The translations under genes were made by a program, and so were the position numbers. The notes beneath the pieces were generated by a model, which worked only from the letters and a program-made list of their open reading frames with translations, was not told the DNA's origin and did no database searches. Positions 21,648-33,300 of a DNA stretch of 64,000 nucleotides are shown here, piece by piece (within the stretch, counting starts at the first letter, position 1; each line of letters begins with the position of its first letter). The DNA comes from Anaeramoeba flamelloides (taxonomy: Eukaryota > Metamonada > Anaeramoebidae): contig JANTQA010000033.1 of NCBI GenBank assembly GCA_027625915.1, positions 2,170,001 through 2,234,000 of the forward strand, given 5' to 3'.

Positions 21648-24593
21648 TTAAATAAGCGAATGTGATGATATGTTATTTAGATCTTTATTGAATAAACCTT
21701 GATTATTTTTCATAATTGTGGGTAAACTTTTAGAGTTTGCCATTCCAAGTTGTTCAGTTTCGCTTGTATCCGAAGAGGTGTTTTCGAAGAGTATTATTTT
21801 GTCTTCATTTGAATTTATTTTTCCATTTGTAAAATTTTGATTTTTTTTGATACTAATAGTGTTTTGATTTTGAATTTCGGGAATATAATTTTTAGTAGTT
21901 TTCTTTGTTTGATCAAAATCAAAATTAATGAATAATTTGATTTTATCATTTTGAGTATATATAAATTGTAATTTGCAGAATTTATCATAGTTTGAATTTA
22001 ATTTTTTAGAACCTATTGTTACTGTTTTAGCTTTTGTTATATAATTTGTATTGTGTATTTTTTTAGATAATGATCTCTGGATTTTCTCAAGTTGGTCATT
22101 AGAAAATTGATAAAAGGATTGAGTTTTTAATAATTCGTCCATGAAAGGCTTGTCTTTGGGGATGATTGATTCAAGAAAGGATTCTGTTAAGAAAATTGAG
22201 TATGTATCTTTCGAAGAAACATCGGTGAATGTGTGATTACGAAAGGATGTGAACAATAAATTATAATATTTTGCAAAAATTGCCTGTATTTCCGCGATTG
22301 TTTTTAATTCTTTATTATTCAAAAAATAAGAACTCCTTTTGGTTGATTTTAAAATTTTAATTGCATTGGCTCCTCTTTTTTTTGAATTTAAAAAGGTCGT
22401 ACAATTTTTATTTGCTTTTGTAAAGACTTCTTTTATTGAGTGGTATAGTTCATTGTAAGATGGTAATTTTGGGAATTCTTTTTTCACCTTTTTAATTTTA
22501 AATTTATGTTTTTTATTATTCAGTTTGTTTGGGCATGCACTGGTACTGGTGCTGTTGGTGTTATTGATGTCGATTGAAGAAGAAAATGAATTTTGTATAT
22601 AATTTACTTTATTTTTATCCAAATTTACTAGTAAATAATCAGAAGTGAATTGTTCGTCGGTGTTGGCCCATTTTGTGATACCTAGCATTACAGGAACTGG
22701 CGAGTCAATAAAGGACATCATTGATGTGGGTATAATTGGGATAATTGCACCTTGCCATTTAAGCGGCGAGATCAATGGGAAAATGGCAAACGGAGCACAC
22801 GATAAGACTCTTAAAGAATTGCTCAGAAATACAATAGATTTTTCAAGCAATGTGAACCTGACAATTTCCAAGATATTTTCTAAGGACAAAATTGAAAATA
22901 GCCATTTGAAACTAAAATTTGCTTGGCAAGATTCTAAATCGTTTGGAATGATATAATTCAGGTTTTTTAATCCTCCCCCAATTGATAAAAACATCATTTT
23001 TTTTGTGTGTGGCATATTTAAATTTTTTAAGTTTTGTAAAAATTCGATAATTAAATGTTGTGGTTTTGCTCTATTTTTTTTTCTCTTCCCTTGTTCTTTT
23101 TGTTTTTCTAATTTTATTTCTATTTCTTTTTCTTTATCTTTTTCTTTTTCTTTTTCTTTTTCTTTTTCTTTTTCTTTTTCTTTTTCTTTTACTATTTCTT
23201 TTTCTATTTCTCTTTCTTTTTCTCTTTCTATTTCTTTTTCTTTTTCAATTATCTTTTGTACCGAACTAATTATGTTTTTATTACAAATTTGGTTCTTCAG
23301 CTTATTGTTTAAACAATTGTTCTTTTCATTTAATTTTGATTTGTCGATTGAAATCATTTCATGCAAAATTATTTCATTATTCTGTCGAGGTATTGTGTGT
23401 CTCTTTGAAAGATTATTTAAAGATGTAGATCTTGGGTTTTGGATTGTAGTCAAAGTGTTGGCTGGGGAAATAGTTGTTTTTGTTGGTGCAGAAATACTCA
23501 AATGTTTTCCTATGGATTTCTTTCTGTTAATTTTTTGGTAATTCCTTTTTTTTTGAGAATTTCTTTTTGATTTTTTGAAATCAAAGGATTTGAAACTATA
23601 GAGCTTTTTGTTATTCCGTTTCTCTTTAACAATTAGAATTCTCCTGAGTGTGTCGTCACTAAAGTGGATGTTTCGAAAAATCTTCATTGTTAATAACTGC
23701 AGACTTGTGTAGGCAATAATCGAATGCAGTATTTCAAAATTTAATTCAATAAAAGATGTTTTTGAAAGTAAACAAAAGCACAATGGCACGAGGGCAAACT
23801 TCTCTTTGGATCTCACAGATTTTTTAAAACAACTCGCCCATTTTAAAGCTGCATTTTTTTTCTTCTTATTTGCTTTTTTGTTTTTGATCAGTCTGAACTC
23901 ATCTTTTTGGTTGAAGTCTCTCGATTGAAAGCAATTGACATTCTCATTTTTGTTTTGGTTTTTATTTGGGTTTTTGCTGTTTGGCCTGTTTGGGTTCTCT
24001 TGTTCTTGAATATGTTCCTTTTTGGAGTTTTTCTTTTTTTCCCAAAGAGGATGAACTTTTTCAACAAAAGAGGGCAAAAACCCCAAAGGATACCATACTT
24101 TAACACAGTGCCCATACAAAAGAGACTCGTGGTTTGATAACATAAATATAAAATGTTCCAACTCTGATCCGATCATTTTTTCGTATTTTGGAATGCTATT
24201 TGAATGCTCGCCTCCATAAGTAAACTTTTTTCCATCAACACCCAAACCTTCAGGAAAACAAAACTGGCTGACAGACGCTTCGAGTTCTTTTGGTTGATGA
24301 GGATAGGAATAAACAGTTTCACACCTCGATCCTTTTTGATCAGACATCGCACCACAAACAAAAAAACTTTCATAAAACTTTTCAGGTCTTCGGAGCCATG
24401 GCTGCGCTGGGAATGGGTTCAGCCTTTTTTCTTCTGTTAGTTCATCAACAAAAAATTTCTCATTCTTTTTTTTTTGGCCTTTCGTTCTGTTTTTACTGGT
24501 ACTTTTCTTTTTCTTTCTTTTCAGAAATTTTGGTATTTTGGATTTTTTGTGTCTGTGTGGGGGTGTAAAATTGTTCTTTTTTAAATAAGACAT
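21648..24593 (-). CDS. DENN-domain protein (probable Rab GEF), single exon, 981 aa
   Basis: One uninterrupted frame. After a basic N-terminus rich in Lys/Arg, an upstream-DENN segment begins at about residue 73 (FYESFFVCGA, VYSYP, VSQFCFPEGLG). The core DENN follows at about 560-650, with the hallmark run LLEKSIVFLS...FAIFPLISPLKWQG...IPIIPTSMM...IDSPVPVMLGI. A downstream part at about 740-860 holds FAKYYNLLFTSFRNHTF and SIFLTESFLES, as expected of dDENN. Between u- and cDENN is a disordered insert with a Lys/Glu repeat at about 450-500, encoded by a purine-only tract (pyrimidine on the plus strand, 23120-23240). DENN proteins exchange GDP for GTP on Rab GTPases at membranes. Which DENND subfamily this is cannot be told. 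Its many A-runs are all in frame, in contrast to the fusion gene at 447-5595. Confidence 0.9.
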   Translation of the reverse strand: MSYLKKNNFTPPHRHKKSKIPKFLKRKKKKSTSKNRTKGQKKKNEKFFVDELTEEKRLNPFPAQPWLRRPEKFYESFFVCGAMSDQKGSRCETVYSYPHQPKELEASVSQFCFPEGLGVDGKKFTYGGEHSNSIPKYEKMIGSELEHFIFMLSNHESLLYGHCVKVWYPLGFLPSFVEKVHPLWEKKKNSKKEHIQEQENPNRPNSKNPNKNQNKNENVNCFQSRDFNQKDEFRLIKNKKANKKKKNAALKWASCFKKSVRSKEKFALVPLCFCLLSKTSFIELNFEILHSIIAYTSLQLLTMKIFRNIHFSDDTLRRILIVKEKRNNKKLYSFKSFDFKKSKRNSQKKRNYQKINRKKSIGKHLSISAPTKTTISPANTLTTIQNPRSTSLNNLSKRHTIPRQNNEIILHEMISIDKSKLNEKNNCLNNKLKNQICNKNIISSVQKIIEKEKEIEREKEREIEKEIVKEKEKEKEKEKEKEKEKDKEKEIEIKLEKQKEQGKRKKNRAKPQHLIIEFLQNLKNLNMPHTKKMMFLSIGGGLKNLNYIIPNDLESCQANFSFKWLFSILSLENILEIVRFTLLEKSIVFLSNSLRVLSCAPFAIFPLISPLKWQGAIIPIIPTSMMSFIDSPVPVMLGITKWANTDEQFTSDYLLVNLDKNKVNYIQNSFSSSIDINNTNSTSTSACPNKLNNKKHKFKIKKVKKEFPKLPSYNELYHSIKEVFTKANKNCTTFLNSKKRGANAIKILKSTKRSSYFLNNKELKTIAEIQAIFAKYYNLLFTSFRNHTFTDVSSKDTYSIFLTESFLESIIPKDKPFMDELLKTQSFYQFSNDQLEKIQRSLSKKIHNTNYITKAKTVTIGSKKLNSNYDKFCKLQFIYTQNDKIKLFINFDFDQTKKTTKNYIPEIQNQNTISIKKNQNFTNGKINSNEDKIILFENTSSDTSETEQLGMANSKSLPTIMKNNQGLFNKDLNNISSHSLI

Positions 24594-26247
24594 CGTTTAC
24601 AAAAAAATAAACTCTGATTTTAACTTTTGCCTTTTTTTTAAAAAAAGATAAAGTTAAATTCAAATTTACGAATTAATTCAAAATGGATTTTGAAAATAAA
24701 TAAATTAGGAGAAATTCAAAAAGTAGCTTTTGTTTCATGACTGTTTGTTGTGAAATTGGTTTTGTGGGAACTAAACAAGAAGGTTATATTTTTTTATTTT
24801 TGAGAATTTTTAGAAATTAGATGACGTCGAATATTAATTTCCTTTTAAACTGCTGTACGAACTAACTAACTGGAATTATTTGTAATCACAATTTTGTTTG
24901 AATTTTGAGATCTTTTGTTTGACGATTTAGAAATTTTCTATTTTCATGGTCTGTGCCTTTTGGTTTCTGAAGCAGAGCAAAATTTTGATTTTTTCATAAT
25001 TTCATAAGCATTCTTTTACAACGAATTTTAGAACTATTTCTTGACAAACCAAGATCTTCTTACTTTGAAAATTCCAAATAAATCGGACTGAGAAACACTT
25101 TGGTTGAAAAAACTTGAATAGGAGACTTTCAAAACCAATTGTATTCTTTTCAAATTTATTAAAATGTTTTTTCAGAATGATTTAATTTTAAGCAATTGCT
25201 TGCTGATTGAAAAGGTTTACATTTTGGAAATTACTAAACTTTCTAACAAGACAATTATTAAATTGGTCCATGTTATTGAAATTAGTAAGACACTAAAGTT
25301 CTCTACACATTTCTCATAAATTTGGTTTTGAAAGAACAAATTAAAAACATGTCACAAGTTATTGTGTGTTGAAAATCAGTTTGCTGTTTAGTACTAGTTT
25401 TAGAAAAAAAAATATCGGAAAGCAAAAAAAAGTGTGTTTTTTTTTTTTCCATTTCGCTTATTAATCCAAATAACAATGAGAAAATTAATTAAACAATTTT
25501 AAAAGATTTGTGAGATATCTGTTTTGATAAAAATCTCGAGGTAACTGTTTTTAATTGAACAATCTGTTCATTTATTGTTACTGACAAAAAATAATACAAG
25601 ATAAGAAGATTTTGATGTAATAATTAAATACCAAGATTAAAAGGGCATAATCTGTGATAAATAGGAAACAAGGCTAGTCAGAATTATAATTTTAAGGGGA
25701 TATTTTAAATAATTTTGAAAAGATATATATTTTTGTTCGATTAATTATTCTATTTTCTAATTGATTCTATTTTTATTTTTGTTTTTCCTATTTTTTCAAG
25801 TAGAATGTCTTAATTTCACATTTATTCTCAGTTGTTCTGAAAACAGTGTGTCAAAGAAAAGGTTAGAATTTTCAATATCTTTAGATCTTTTAACAATTAG
25901 TTTTATTTGAATTAAAAATGGGGAAAAATGTTGCTTCATTTTCAATATTTTTTTTCAAACAAATCCAAAAATTACATCCTTCTTCTTAGGCATCTGAATT
26001 TATATAAGAAAAATTTGATATATGAAGTGAAAAGGTTATTTCCATTTGAAATTTAAATAACAGAATTTTAAATCAAGCAAATACTAGTTTATGTATTTGA
26101 AACTTAGGTTGATTATTTTCATCTTAGATCAGCTTACTTTCAATTTAAATCAATTTTTTAAAAAATGTTTTTTCAATAAGATTAATAACAGGATTTATGC
26201 TATAGGTGTTGAGTGAAACTATAAAGTAGCTTTTAATAATATCTACT
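24594..26247. other. Intergenic, upstream of the DENN gene
   Basis: AT-rich. No gene or repeat recognised. The DENN promoter presumably lies at the left end, but no motif can be named. Confidence 0.35.
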
Positions 26248-26490
26248 GTTAATTGTATAATAAAAAGATTAAAAATTTCATTCAGCTTTCCATAAAAATC
26301 ATATCCCAATAATTAAAATAAATTATCCAAGTACTCAATAATAAAAAGGGAAATTAATAATTTCTGCTTCTTTTAAGAATTAAAAATTCGAAATGTAACA
26401 TCTATTCAAAAATCTAAGTTCAGGAAAGCTGAATGAAAATTTTATTCCATTTATTTTGCAACAAATAGTATTGAAGACAAGTTGTAACAA
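26248..26490. mobile_element. Foldback/MITE-like element, family R, copy 2
   Basis: Same layout as 1671-1911: GTTAATTGTATAATAAAAAG start, inner inverted pair TTTCATTCAGCTTTCC / GGAAAGCTGAATGAAAATTT, then CCATTTATTTTGCAACAAAT. The paired arms changed together (CATTCAG/CTGAATG here, CCTTCAG/CTGAAGG in copy 1), so each copy keeps its own hairpin. Confidence 0.65.
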
Positions 26491-27845
26491 CAAAAAATAA
26501 GTGTTTACTTGGAAATTCAAAAAAAAATGAAAACAATTTTAAGTTCACCTTCAATTTTACCAATTATCGAACTTTTCATATAAAAAGTTTGATTCCAAAG
26601 AATGTTTCAGAAGACTGTCAAATTGTTTAAGGTTTCTTTATATTTGGGAACTGCATTTTCAATTGAAATTAAATATATCAATTATTAATAAAGGACTAAT
26701 CTCTAGTATTTTTTTACCTAAATTTAATCGATATTGAGAAAATTTTTTGCCAATTACTTTGATGTGAAAAAACCCGTTAGTTTTCAATATTAAACATATT
26801 TCGAGATAAGGAATCCTTATTTAGAGAGTGGACCAAAAAAAATAATAGAAACTAGTCCCTTATAGAAGGTTTAGTGATTTTTAAATCTCACATTTTTTTC
26901 TTCAGAGATATCTCATAAAGAAAATTAGAAATAAAAGACTATGTTACTCTGTCCCCGTTTTGAAAAATAAAAAAGAAGTTGGCAAACATCAGAGTTCTAA
27001 GAAAATTTTCCTGTAAAACAATTTTTAGAGCCCTTCAACATAGTTGGTAATTTTCCATTCTTTTTTATTAGACTATTGGTTAAGCTTATAAAGTAAATTA
27101 AAAAGTAATTATATACCAAAATGGAGAAAAATAACAAATTTTGGATATTTAATTTCCCCTAGTCTGGTTTGGATGAAATTCGATAAATGCTTGGGGAAAT
27201 ATGTGGGTAGTAAATAGAAATCGCATAATCCTCATGTTCTAAAATATAATCATTTTCTATAAACTAAACTTATCAATTGTTTTGTAAAATTACAAAACTG
27301 AATATTTATATATTTTTGTATTTTTATTTTCATTTGAATTTTAAAATGAAAATATATCTCAAAACATTTCCAACAACACCCCATCCTAATTTATCTTCAA
27401 TCTAATAATTGTGTTTTACAAGGCATAAAACAAATAAAAGAAATTGCAACACAAAAAAAAACTAAACATTCAGTTTATTGGGAAATGGGGATTCTATTCA
27501 AAATATAAAAGGTGGTAAATACAATCATGAGTAGGGGTCTTTCCTTAGCTTTTAAATTAAATGATATAAACTCAAAATTAATAAATTGATAACTTGAATT
27601 GAAATTTAATTGTTATTTTTTAATTCCTATTCTTCTTCTTTTTTTTTTTTTTTTCAAAATGTTATCTTTTTGATTTTTAGAAAATAATTTTCAAAGAAAA
27701 TGATCAATAAAGATCTTAATTTAATTTTAACTACATTTATTACTTTTTTCTATTTAGGAGTTTTTATTTGAACGATATTTTATGTTTTATTTATCAGAAA
27801 AAATACCCCTCTACGCCAGTTAAAAAAAGATATATATATAGGGGA
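26491..27845. other. Intergenic with a weak dispersed repeat
   Basis: AT-rich. A stretch at about 26990-27150 resembles 39230-39400 in the order of short blocks (GAAAATTTTCCT, ATTTTCCATTC/ATTTTCATTC, TTGGTTA, GGAGAAAAAT/AGAGAAAAATG), suggesting an old repeat. A G-run at about 27841-27851 lies close to the 3' end of LINE copy 2. Confidence 0.35.
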
Positions 27846-27849
27846 GGGG

Positions 27850-29370
27850 GGGATGAATTTCCTCTTACATACCTAATTTCTAAATTTGTGTTTAGAAATA
27901 TTAAGAATGTATCATAAATTTCTTTATAATTAACTAATGATAAAATAGTTAACAAGACTTTATTTGGGAAAATATCAAGAATATTATTCTTTAACTGCTT
28001 ATTATTTTTATTTTTTTGAATTAATTCCTTAATACAATTTTTTCGATTTTTCCATAGAATGGGAGTCTTTAAGTTTTTCTTTCATTTAAGAAAGAAACAG
28101 AAAATTTATATAAATTTCTGTTGATTTATAAATAAACAAAAACACTTTTAGTTCTTTCAGAAATTAAAAAAAAATGTAGAAAATCTTTGATTTTTCTCCA
28201 TTCTTTTAAATTGTAGAAAAGCGTCGTTAGCTTTTCTTGAGTTTTCAGTTTATTTAGAAAACCTCAAGAAAACCTGGGCACTTTACGTAATTCCACATCA
28301 CAAATTTTTGTTGAAATTATTATTATACCTAAATATTTTTAAAAATTCCTGACCTTTCCATCCAGAACTATTTATTATTAACTCTTATCTAAACGTATTT
28401 CGATTTGCATTTAATAATTTTGAATTTTCTATTTCCCAATTAATATTTTCATCTTTTTTCTTGGAAAATTTTAAATCTTATGAAATGTGATCACTCTTTA
28501 TTATTTCTAATTTTTTTTTGATTTTATATCTTCTTTTGTAAATCGAAATTCTAGTTTGGTCAATCTTAGTTTCAGTTTTATAAATTATTCTTGGAGAGTA
28601 TGTATTTATTTTTAAAAATTTTGTCACTTTTTTATTTATCCAAATATCAATCAAGTCAAAATATTTTTGATTTAGATTAAAAAATACAAGTCTATAAAAT
28701 TATTTGATAATACATACTGATTTGAAACTTTGTAATTTTACTCCATTATGGGGTTTTTGTTGGCTAAAAATTTTTTTAATTTTTTTAAAACTATCTTTTA
28801 CTTTTTCAATTTTTTTTTGTTAAAGTTTCTCTTTTCCAAGCCAAATACCGAAATAATTTATTTTGGATAAAGTTTTTGATTTTAGTGTTTTGTCAATATT
28901 TGGATTCATTTCAAATTCTTGAATAATTTTAAAAATTGTTATTAATTTTTTGTAAATTTCTGATATTGATCCTTCCATTATTAAAACCAAATCATCTGCA
29001 AAAGTCTGGACATATTTGACAAGATGTTTAATTTTTTCAATTAAAAAATGACTGATAAATCCAAATAATGAAGGTGATAGAGTGTCTTCTTGATAAATCC
29101 CTAATCCAACCTTTCTATAATAAACTTTAACAATATTTTGATTTTTTCACTTCTCATATGTTTCTCTAATGCAAAATCTACTAATATACCACTAATAATA
29201 TTAAAGAATTTTTTGAAATCAATTGTAACCACAAAGAATTCTTTATTTTTATTATCATTTTTAAGTTTCTCTAATTCGATAAGTAAATTTAAAACAGCAA
29301 TTTTGTAACTAATTTTTTTTTAAATCCAAATTGAGAATAAAAAAAAAGAAAATTTAAAGTAATATTTTTT
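27850..29370 (-). mobile_element. Non-LTR retrotransposon (LINE) remnant, copy 2
   Basis: On the minus strand, fragments in several frames match LINE copy 1 block by block: FGFKKKLVTK, VVTIDFKKFFNII, GIYQEDTLSPSLFGFISHF, FADDLVLIMEGS, DIWINKKVTKFLK, SPRIIYKTETKIDQTRISIYKR, and near the 3' end DTFLIFLNTNLEIRYVRGNS. Order and spacing agree with copy 1. It is interrupted by a family P hairpin (about 28048-28290), and a family M1 MITE abuts its 5' end at 29386-29578. Many frame breaks; a fossil copy. The 5' limit is uncertain because coding-like sequence may continue beyond the MITE. Confidence 0.85.
28048..28290 (-). repeat. Hairpin repeat, family P, copy 3, inside LINE copy 2
   Basis: Read on the minus strand: GTGCCCAGGTTTTCTTGAGG...CTCAAGAAAAGCTAACGACG (one hairpin), followed by a second with arms AATCAAAGATTTT-like and a third with AAATTTCTGTT...AACAGAAAATTT. 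The GTGCC-AGG entry and CTAACGAC exit match the other copies. Confidence 0.6.
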
Positions 29371-29385
29371 TCGAATTGTTTATTG

Positions 29386-29578
29386 CAGTCTGTTCCATTT
29401 TTAAGACCCAAACTTTCAAGGAAATTTAATGTACAAAAAAATTCTCAAATTAAACACAAAAATTCTAATTCTAGTAAAATAATTTTAAAAAAAATTCCAA
29501 AAAAAAATTGCTTGAATTCGAGATTTTTTGGTGTCTTAAATTTCCTTGAAAATTTGTGTCTTAAAAATGGAACTGACT
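29386..29578. mobile_element. TA/CAGT-type palindromic MITE, family M1, copy 2
   Basis: CAGTCTGTTCCATTTTTAAG at the left pairs with CTTAAAAATGGAACTGACT at the right. The inner arms match copy 1 (AAACTTTC, AAATTTAA, TCTCAAATTAA). Left flank lacks a clean TA. Confidence 0.8.
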
Positions 29579-30354
29579 ATGAAATTATTCTTTTTATTTT
29601 ATTAATAAGCCGTGACCCAACCTTAATAAATCTTTTTAATAGCTGATAAAATTAAATATTATCTCTCAATCTAAAAAAACGATAAACTTTATAAATTTAT
29701 TAACTAAAAAAAATTGATTTTAAAGAAAATTTTTTTATTGTTAATGATTTTATAATAAGTGTAATACAACCCTTTGAATTAGCGTATTAGTTAACAATAT
29801 AAACATTTTTTCAAAAGAAAATAAAGAAAAGGATTTTTGCAAATAAATGCTAACGATATATCCTTTTTTCTTAACAGAAAATAACTGAGAATTAAGTCTT
29901 GTTAATTCATAAATTAAATACTCGAAATATTATTAAAAGAAAAAGAGAAAAAATGATTTTTATATTTTTTATAAAAAAAAATGTAAAAATAAAGATTTAA
30001 ATAATAAATTATTATTTATTGAAAAAAAAAAAAAAAGTGAAATGATATTTTCACCTTTTTTTGTTTTTGTTTGGTTGTTTGCTTTTTCAACTATTTTGAA
30101 AATTGAAAATAAGTGAAAAATAATTATGTTTTAAAAAAGAAGATTTTAAAAAAAATTACAAGTTATTATTCATCTCTAAATAAATTGAAAATGTTGAGAG
30201 TTTAATAAACAAAGAACAAACCTTGAAAAAAAACACAATATAAATTGTATTTATAAAGGATCATTATTTATTTAATGAATGTGTATTTCTTTTAATCATT
30301 CTCCATTTATTTGTTTATTGATAAATTTATTCGGCCATGTGCCTTTCAAAACAT
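29579..30354. other. Intergenic, 3' of the PDK1-like gene
   Basis: AT-rich. AATAAA signals on the minus strand just past the PDK1 stop (about 30335) could mark its polyadenylation site. Possible weak continuation of LINE copy 2 near 29590-29650. Nothing else recognised. Confidence 0.35.
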
Positions 30355-33300
30355 TTAGTCTGAATCAGTTGTAGATTCTTCATCAGGAAGATTAATTAAT
30401 TCTTCCATCTTTCGACTTTCAAGATTAACTTTTTCACTTTCAACGATTCTTTCTACTGCATCTTTCCATTTTTGGGAATTACCTTCTAGATCTTCAATAA
30501 CATATGTCTTTTTTAACTTTTGTTATTTAAAAAAAAAAAAAAAAAAAAATTATAAAACCAATTACAAAAATTTTTTAGAAAAAAGGAAATAAAAATAGAG
30601 AGAAATAGAAATAGAAATAGAAATAGAAAGAAAAGGGAAAAGGAAAGCGAAACGTAAGAGAAAAAAAGAGAATTAAAAATAGAAAAAAAAAAAAAACATT
30701 TTATTAATATTAATTTGATCATTATTTTTTTTAATGTAATAAATTGTTTTTGTTTTTAAATTGTTCAAAAAAAAAAATATAAAATCTTACTGTTGTTACA
30801 GAAAATTTTTTTAAATTAATTATTTCGACTTTAATGCCTGATGACCAACCAATTTCTCCCTTTTTAACCATCTTCTTGGGGTCAAAATAAATGAATCTAG
30901 GGAAGTCGGTTAACAAAAGTTGCATTTTGCGTTGGAATAACCCCTGTTTTTTACTAACAAGCCCAAGCTCAATGATTAGTTCGTTGGGCACAAGGAATTT
31001 GGTCCATGCAATTCTTTTTTTTTGCTCTTTTAAAAGCCTCACGCGCATGGGGTCGATTCCTTGGTACTCCGACCCTTCAACTTCATTTTCTTTCTTCTTT
31101 TCCTCCCCCTTTTCCGATCTTTTCCCACTTACCCTTCCCCCTTCCAATTCATCATCTGAATTTGAGTTCTCTTCAGAACCACGATTAAGATTGTCATTAT
31201 TATTACCACCAGAATTCGAAATTCGGATTTTTTTTTTCTTCACAAGGTTATTTCTTAATATTTTTTCCTTCTTTCTTTCTTTCTCCCTTTCGGGGTTTGT
31301 CATCTCAAGGGTTGGCAAATGTGGCTGTAATCGTGGCGCCTTCATTTTATGTAAATTCCCAAAGGAGATTCCTTCAAAAAATGGATGGCTTTTAATAGAT
31401 TCAAAATCAGATCCTGCACCTAATCGTTTTTGTGGATTAATTACGATCAATTTTGAAACTAGGTCCCTTGCAGGCTGAGGAAACCCTCTTGGGAATGAAA
31501 ATTCTCTTTTTAAAATTTTTTGAAAGACTTTAAATTCATTTGATGCACGGAAGGGTGGCCTCCCGGCAAATAATTGATAAACTATACATCCAAATGCCCA
31601 AAGATCACTTTCTTTAGTTGCAATTTTTTCTTTTAACATTTCTGGCGAAACATATTCTGCAGTCCCACAAAATGATCCAGAGCTCACTATAAAAAATGTA
31701 AAAAGATTAATTTATTATTTATATATATATATTGTTCCGTTTTATTATTATTTTTGTTAGATTATTCGATTTTATGATTATTTTAATTCAAAAAAATGTT
31801 GAATTATTATTCTTGTATTTTATACTTGACTTTTATTATTTGAAAATTTACAAATCACAATTAATAAGTAATCACCACCCACTTTCATTTATGTAAATTC
31901 ATTGTCCTTTTTTTTTTAATTGGAAAATTGTTTAAAAAAATGAATTATTAATTTAATTTATATTGTGAAGGGGGAGATCAAAGATTCATTTTCAGTTTTT
32001 ATATTTTTTTCTAGTCTTTGGTCTATTCTGGTTATCTATTGATCTTGAAAATAAAACAGAAAATTCGAAGAAAAATACTGTTAGATTTCCCCAATTTTTT
32101 TTTTCAAATATAGTTAAATCAAAGATTGTACTCAATTCTTTTGAATTAAAGAAAACTATTGTTGGGTTTTCTTCAGTTTTATGTTTATATGAAAAATAAT
32201 AGATTTTCCAAATAGTCCAAATTTCATAATAAATGTACCATGTTACATTTGAATTTTGAATTGAATTTGTATTGTTTTGAAGTTTTTCCTCCTCACAATG
32301 AAAAGTTTGCAAATAAATCATTTTTTCTCTTTTTTATTTTTTCCACAGTATTTTGTTAAAATGTAAAATGAAAATGAAAATTTAGAAAAAAGTAACAGAT
32401 GAATTAATGAAAAAATTGGCTTCAAATATGAAAAAGAGATTAGATTTAGTTATTCAAATGGTAGGAGAATCGATAAATGGGTTTTACTAATTTTTAAAAA
32501 TTTCTATTTTTTATGTAATGCTTATTTCAAAATAAATAGCCCAATTGTTTTTTATTGTTTTTTTTTACTTTTTTTTATTTTATTTTTAGACAAAAAATAA
32601 ATATCTCTTGAGTATAGAACTGAATATTAAAATCGAAATTTTTATATTATAATAGATAACTTCAATTATTAAAAATATTTTTCTTTAAAATTTGATTTTT
32701 AATGTGCCAATGATTTTGAAATAGGGTTTACAACAAAAAATACTCAGAAAAAACGAAAATTTTCTTTTTTTTTTTCAATTAAAAAGTTCACTTGTTTATA
32801 GTTGAGTTTTCGAAATTATAAGAAAATTTATTTAAATTTTCTTTTTATTTCAATAATTAAAAAAAACAAGGTTAGGTTTTCTTGAGGTTTTCTATTTTAT
32901 TTGTAAAACCTAGGCACTTTATGGCACTCTACTGCGCTTGAAGATACTCTACATCACTTAATGACACGCTACAGTAATTCCCGAATCCCTGATTAGAATT
33001 AGAAACATTTTTGAGCCAAGTGAAAGAGCGATCTGGTCAATTCCATCATGAATATGATCCAGCTCCATAAACCAAGAGGAATTTGGTTCCAATTCTTATA
33101 CAGGTTCTTATAATAGCTAAAAAGATCCAAATCGGTCAGACGATTTCTTTAAAGTATTAGTGGTTCTATGAAGCATAGGTGACATTTTTGATTAAAATTA
33201 AGCCATTGATGGCTTTTGTAATTTTTGTAACTTTTTGAGAAAATGATAAACAATCAGAAATAATGTGGTTAATGGGGATTCTAACCACATAGTCTTTGGG

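Noticed and set aside
23005-23541. Open frame of 178 codons antisense to the DENN gene
   Set aside because: It is produced by the pyrimidine side of the Lys/Glu repeat and reads as runs of Phe/Ser/Leu; shadow of a well-supported gene.
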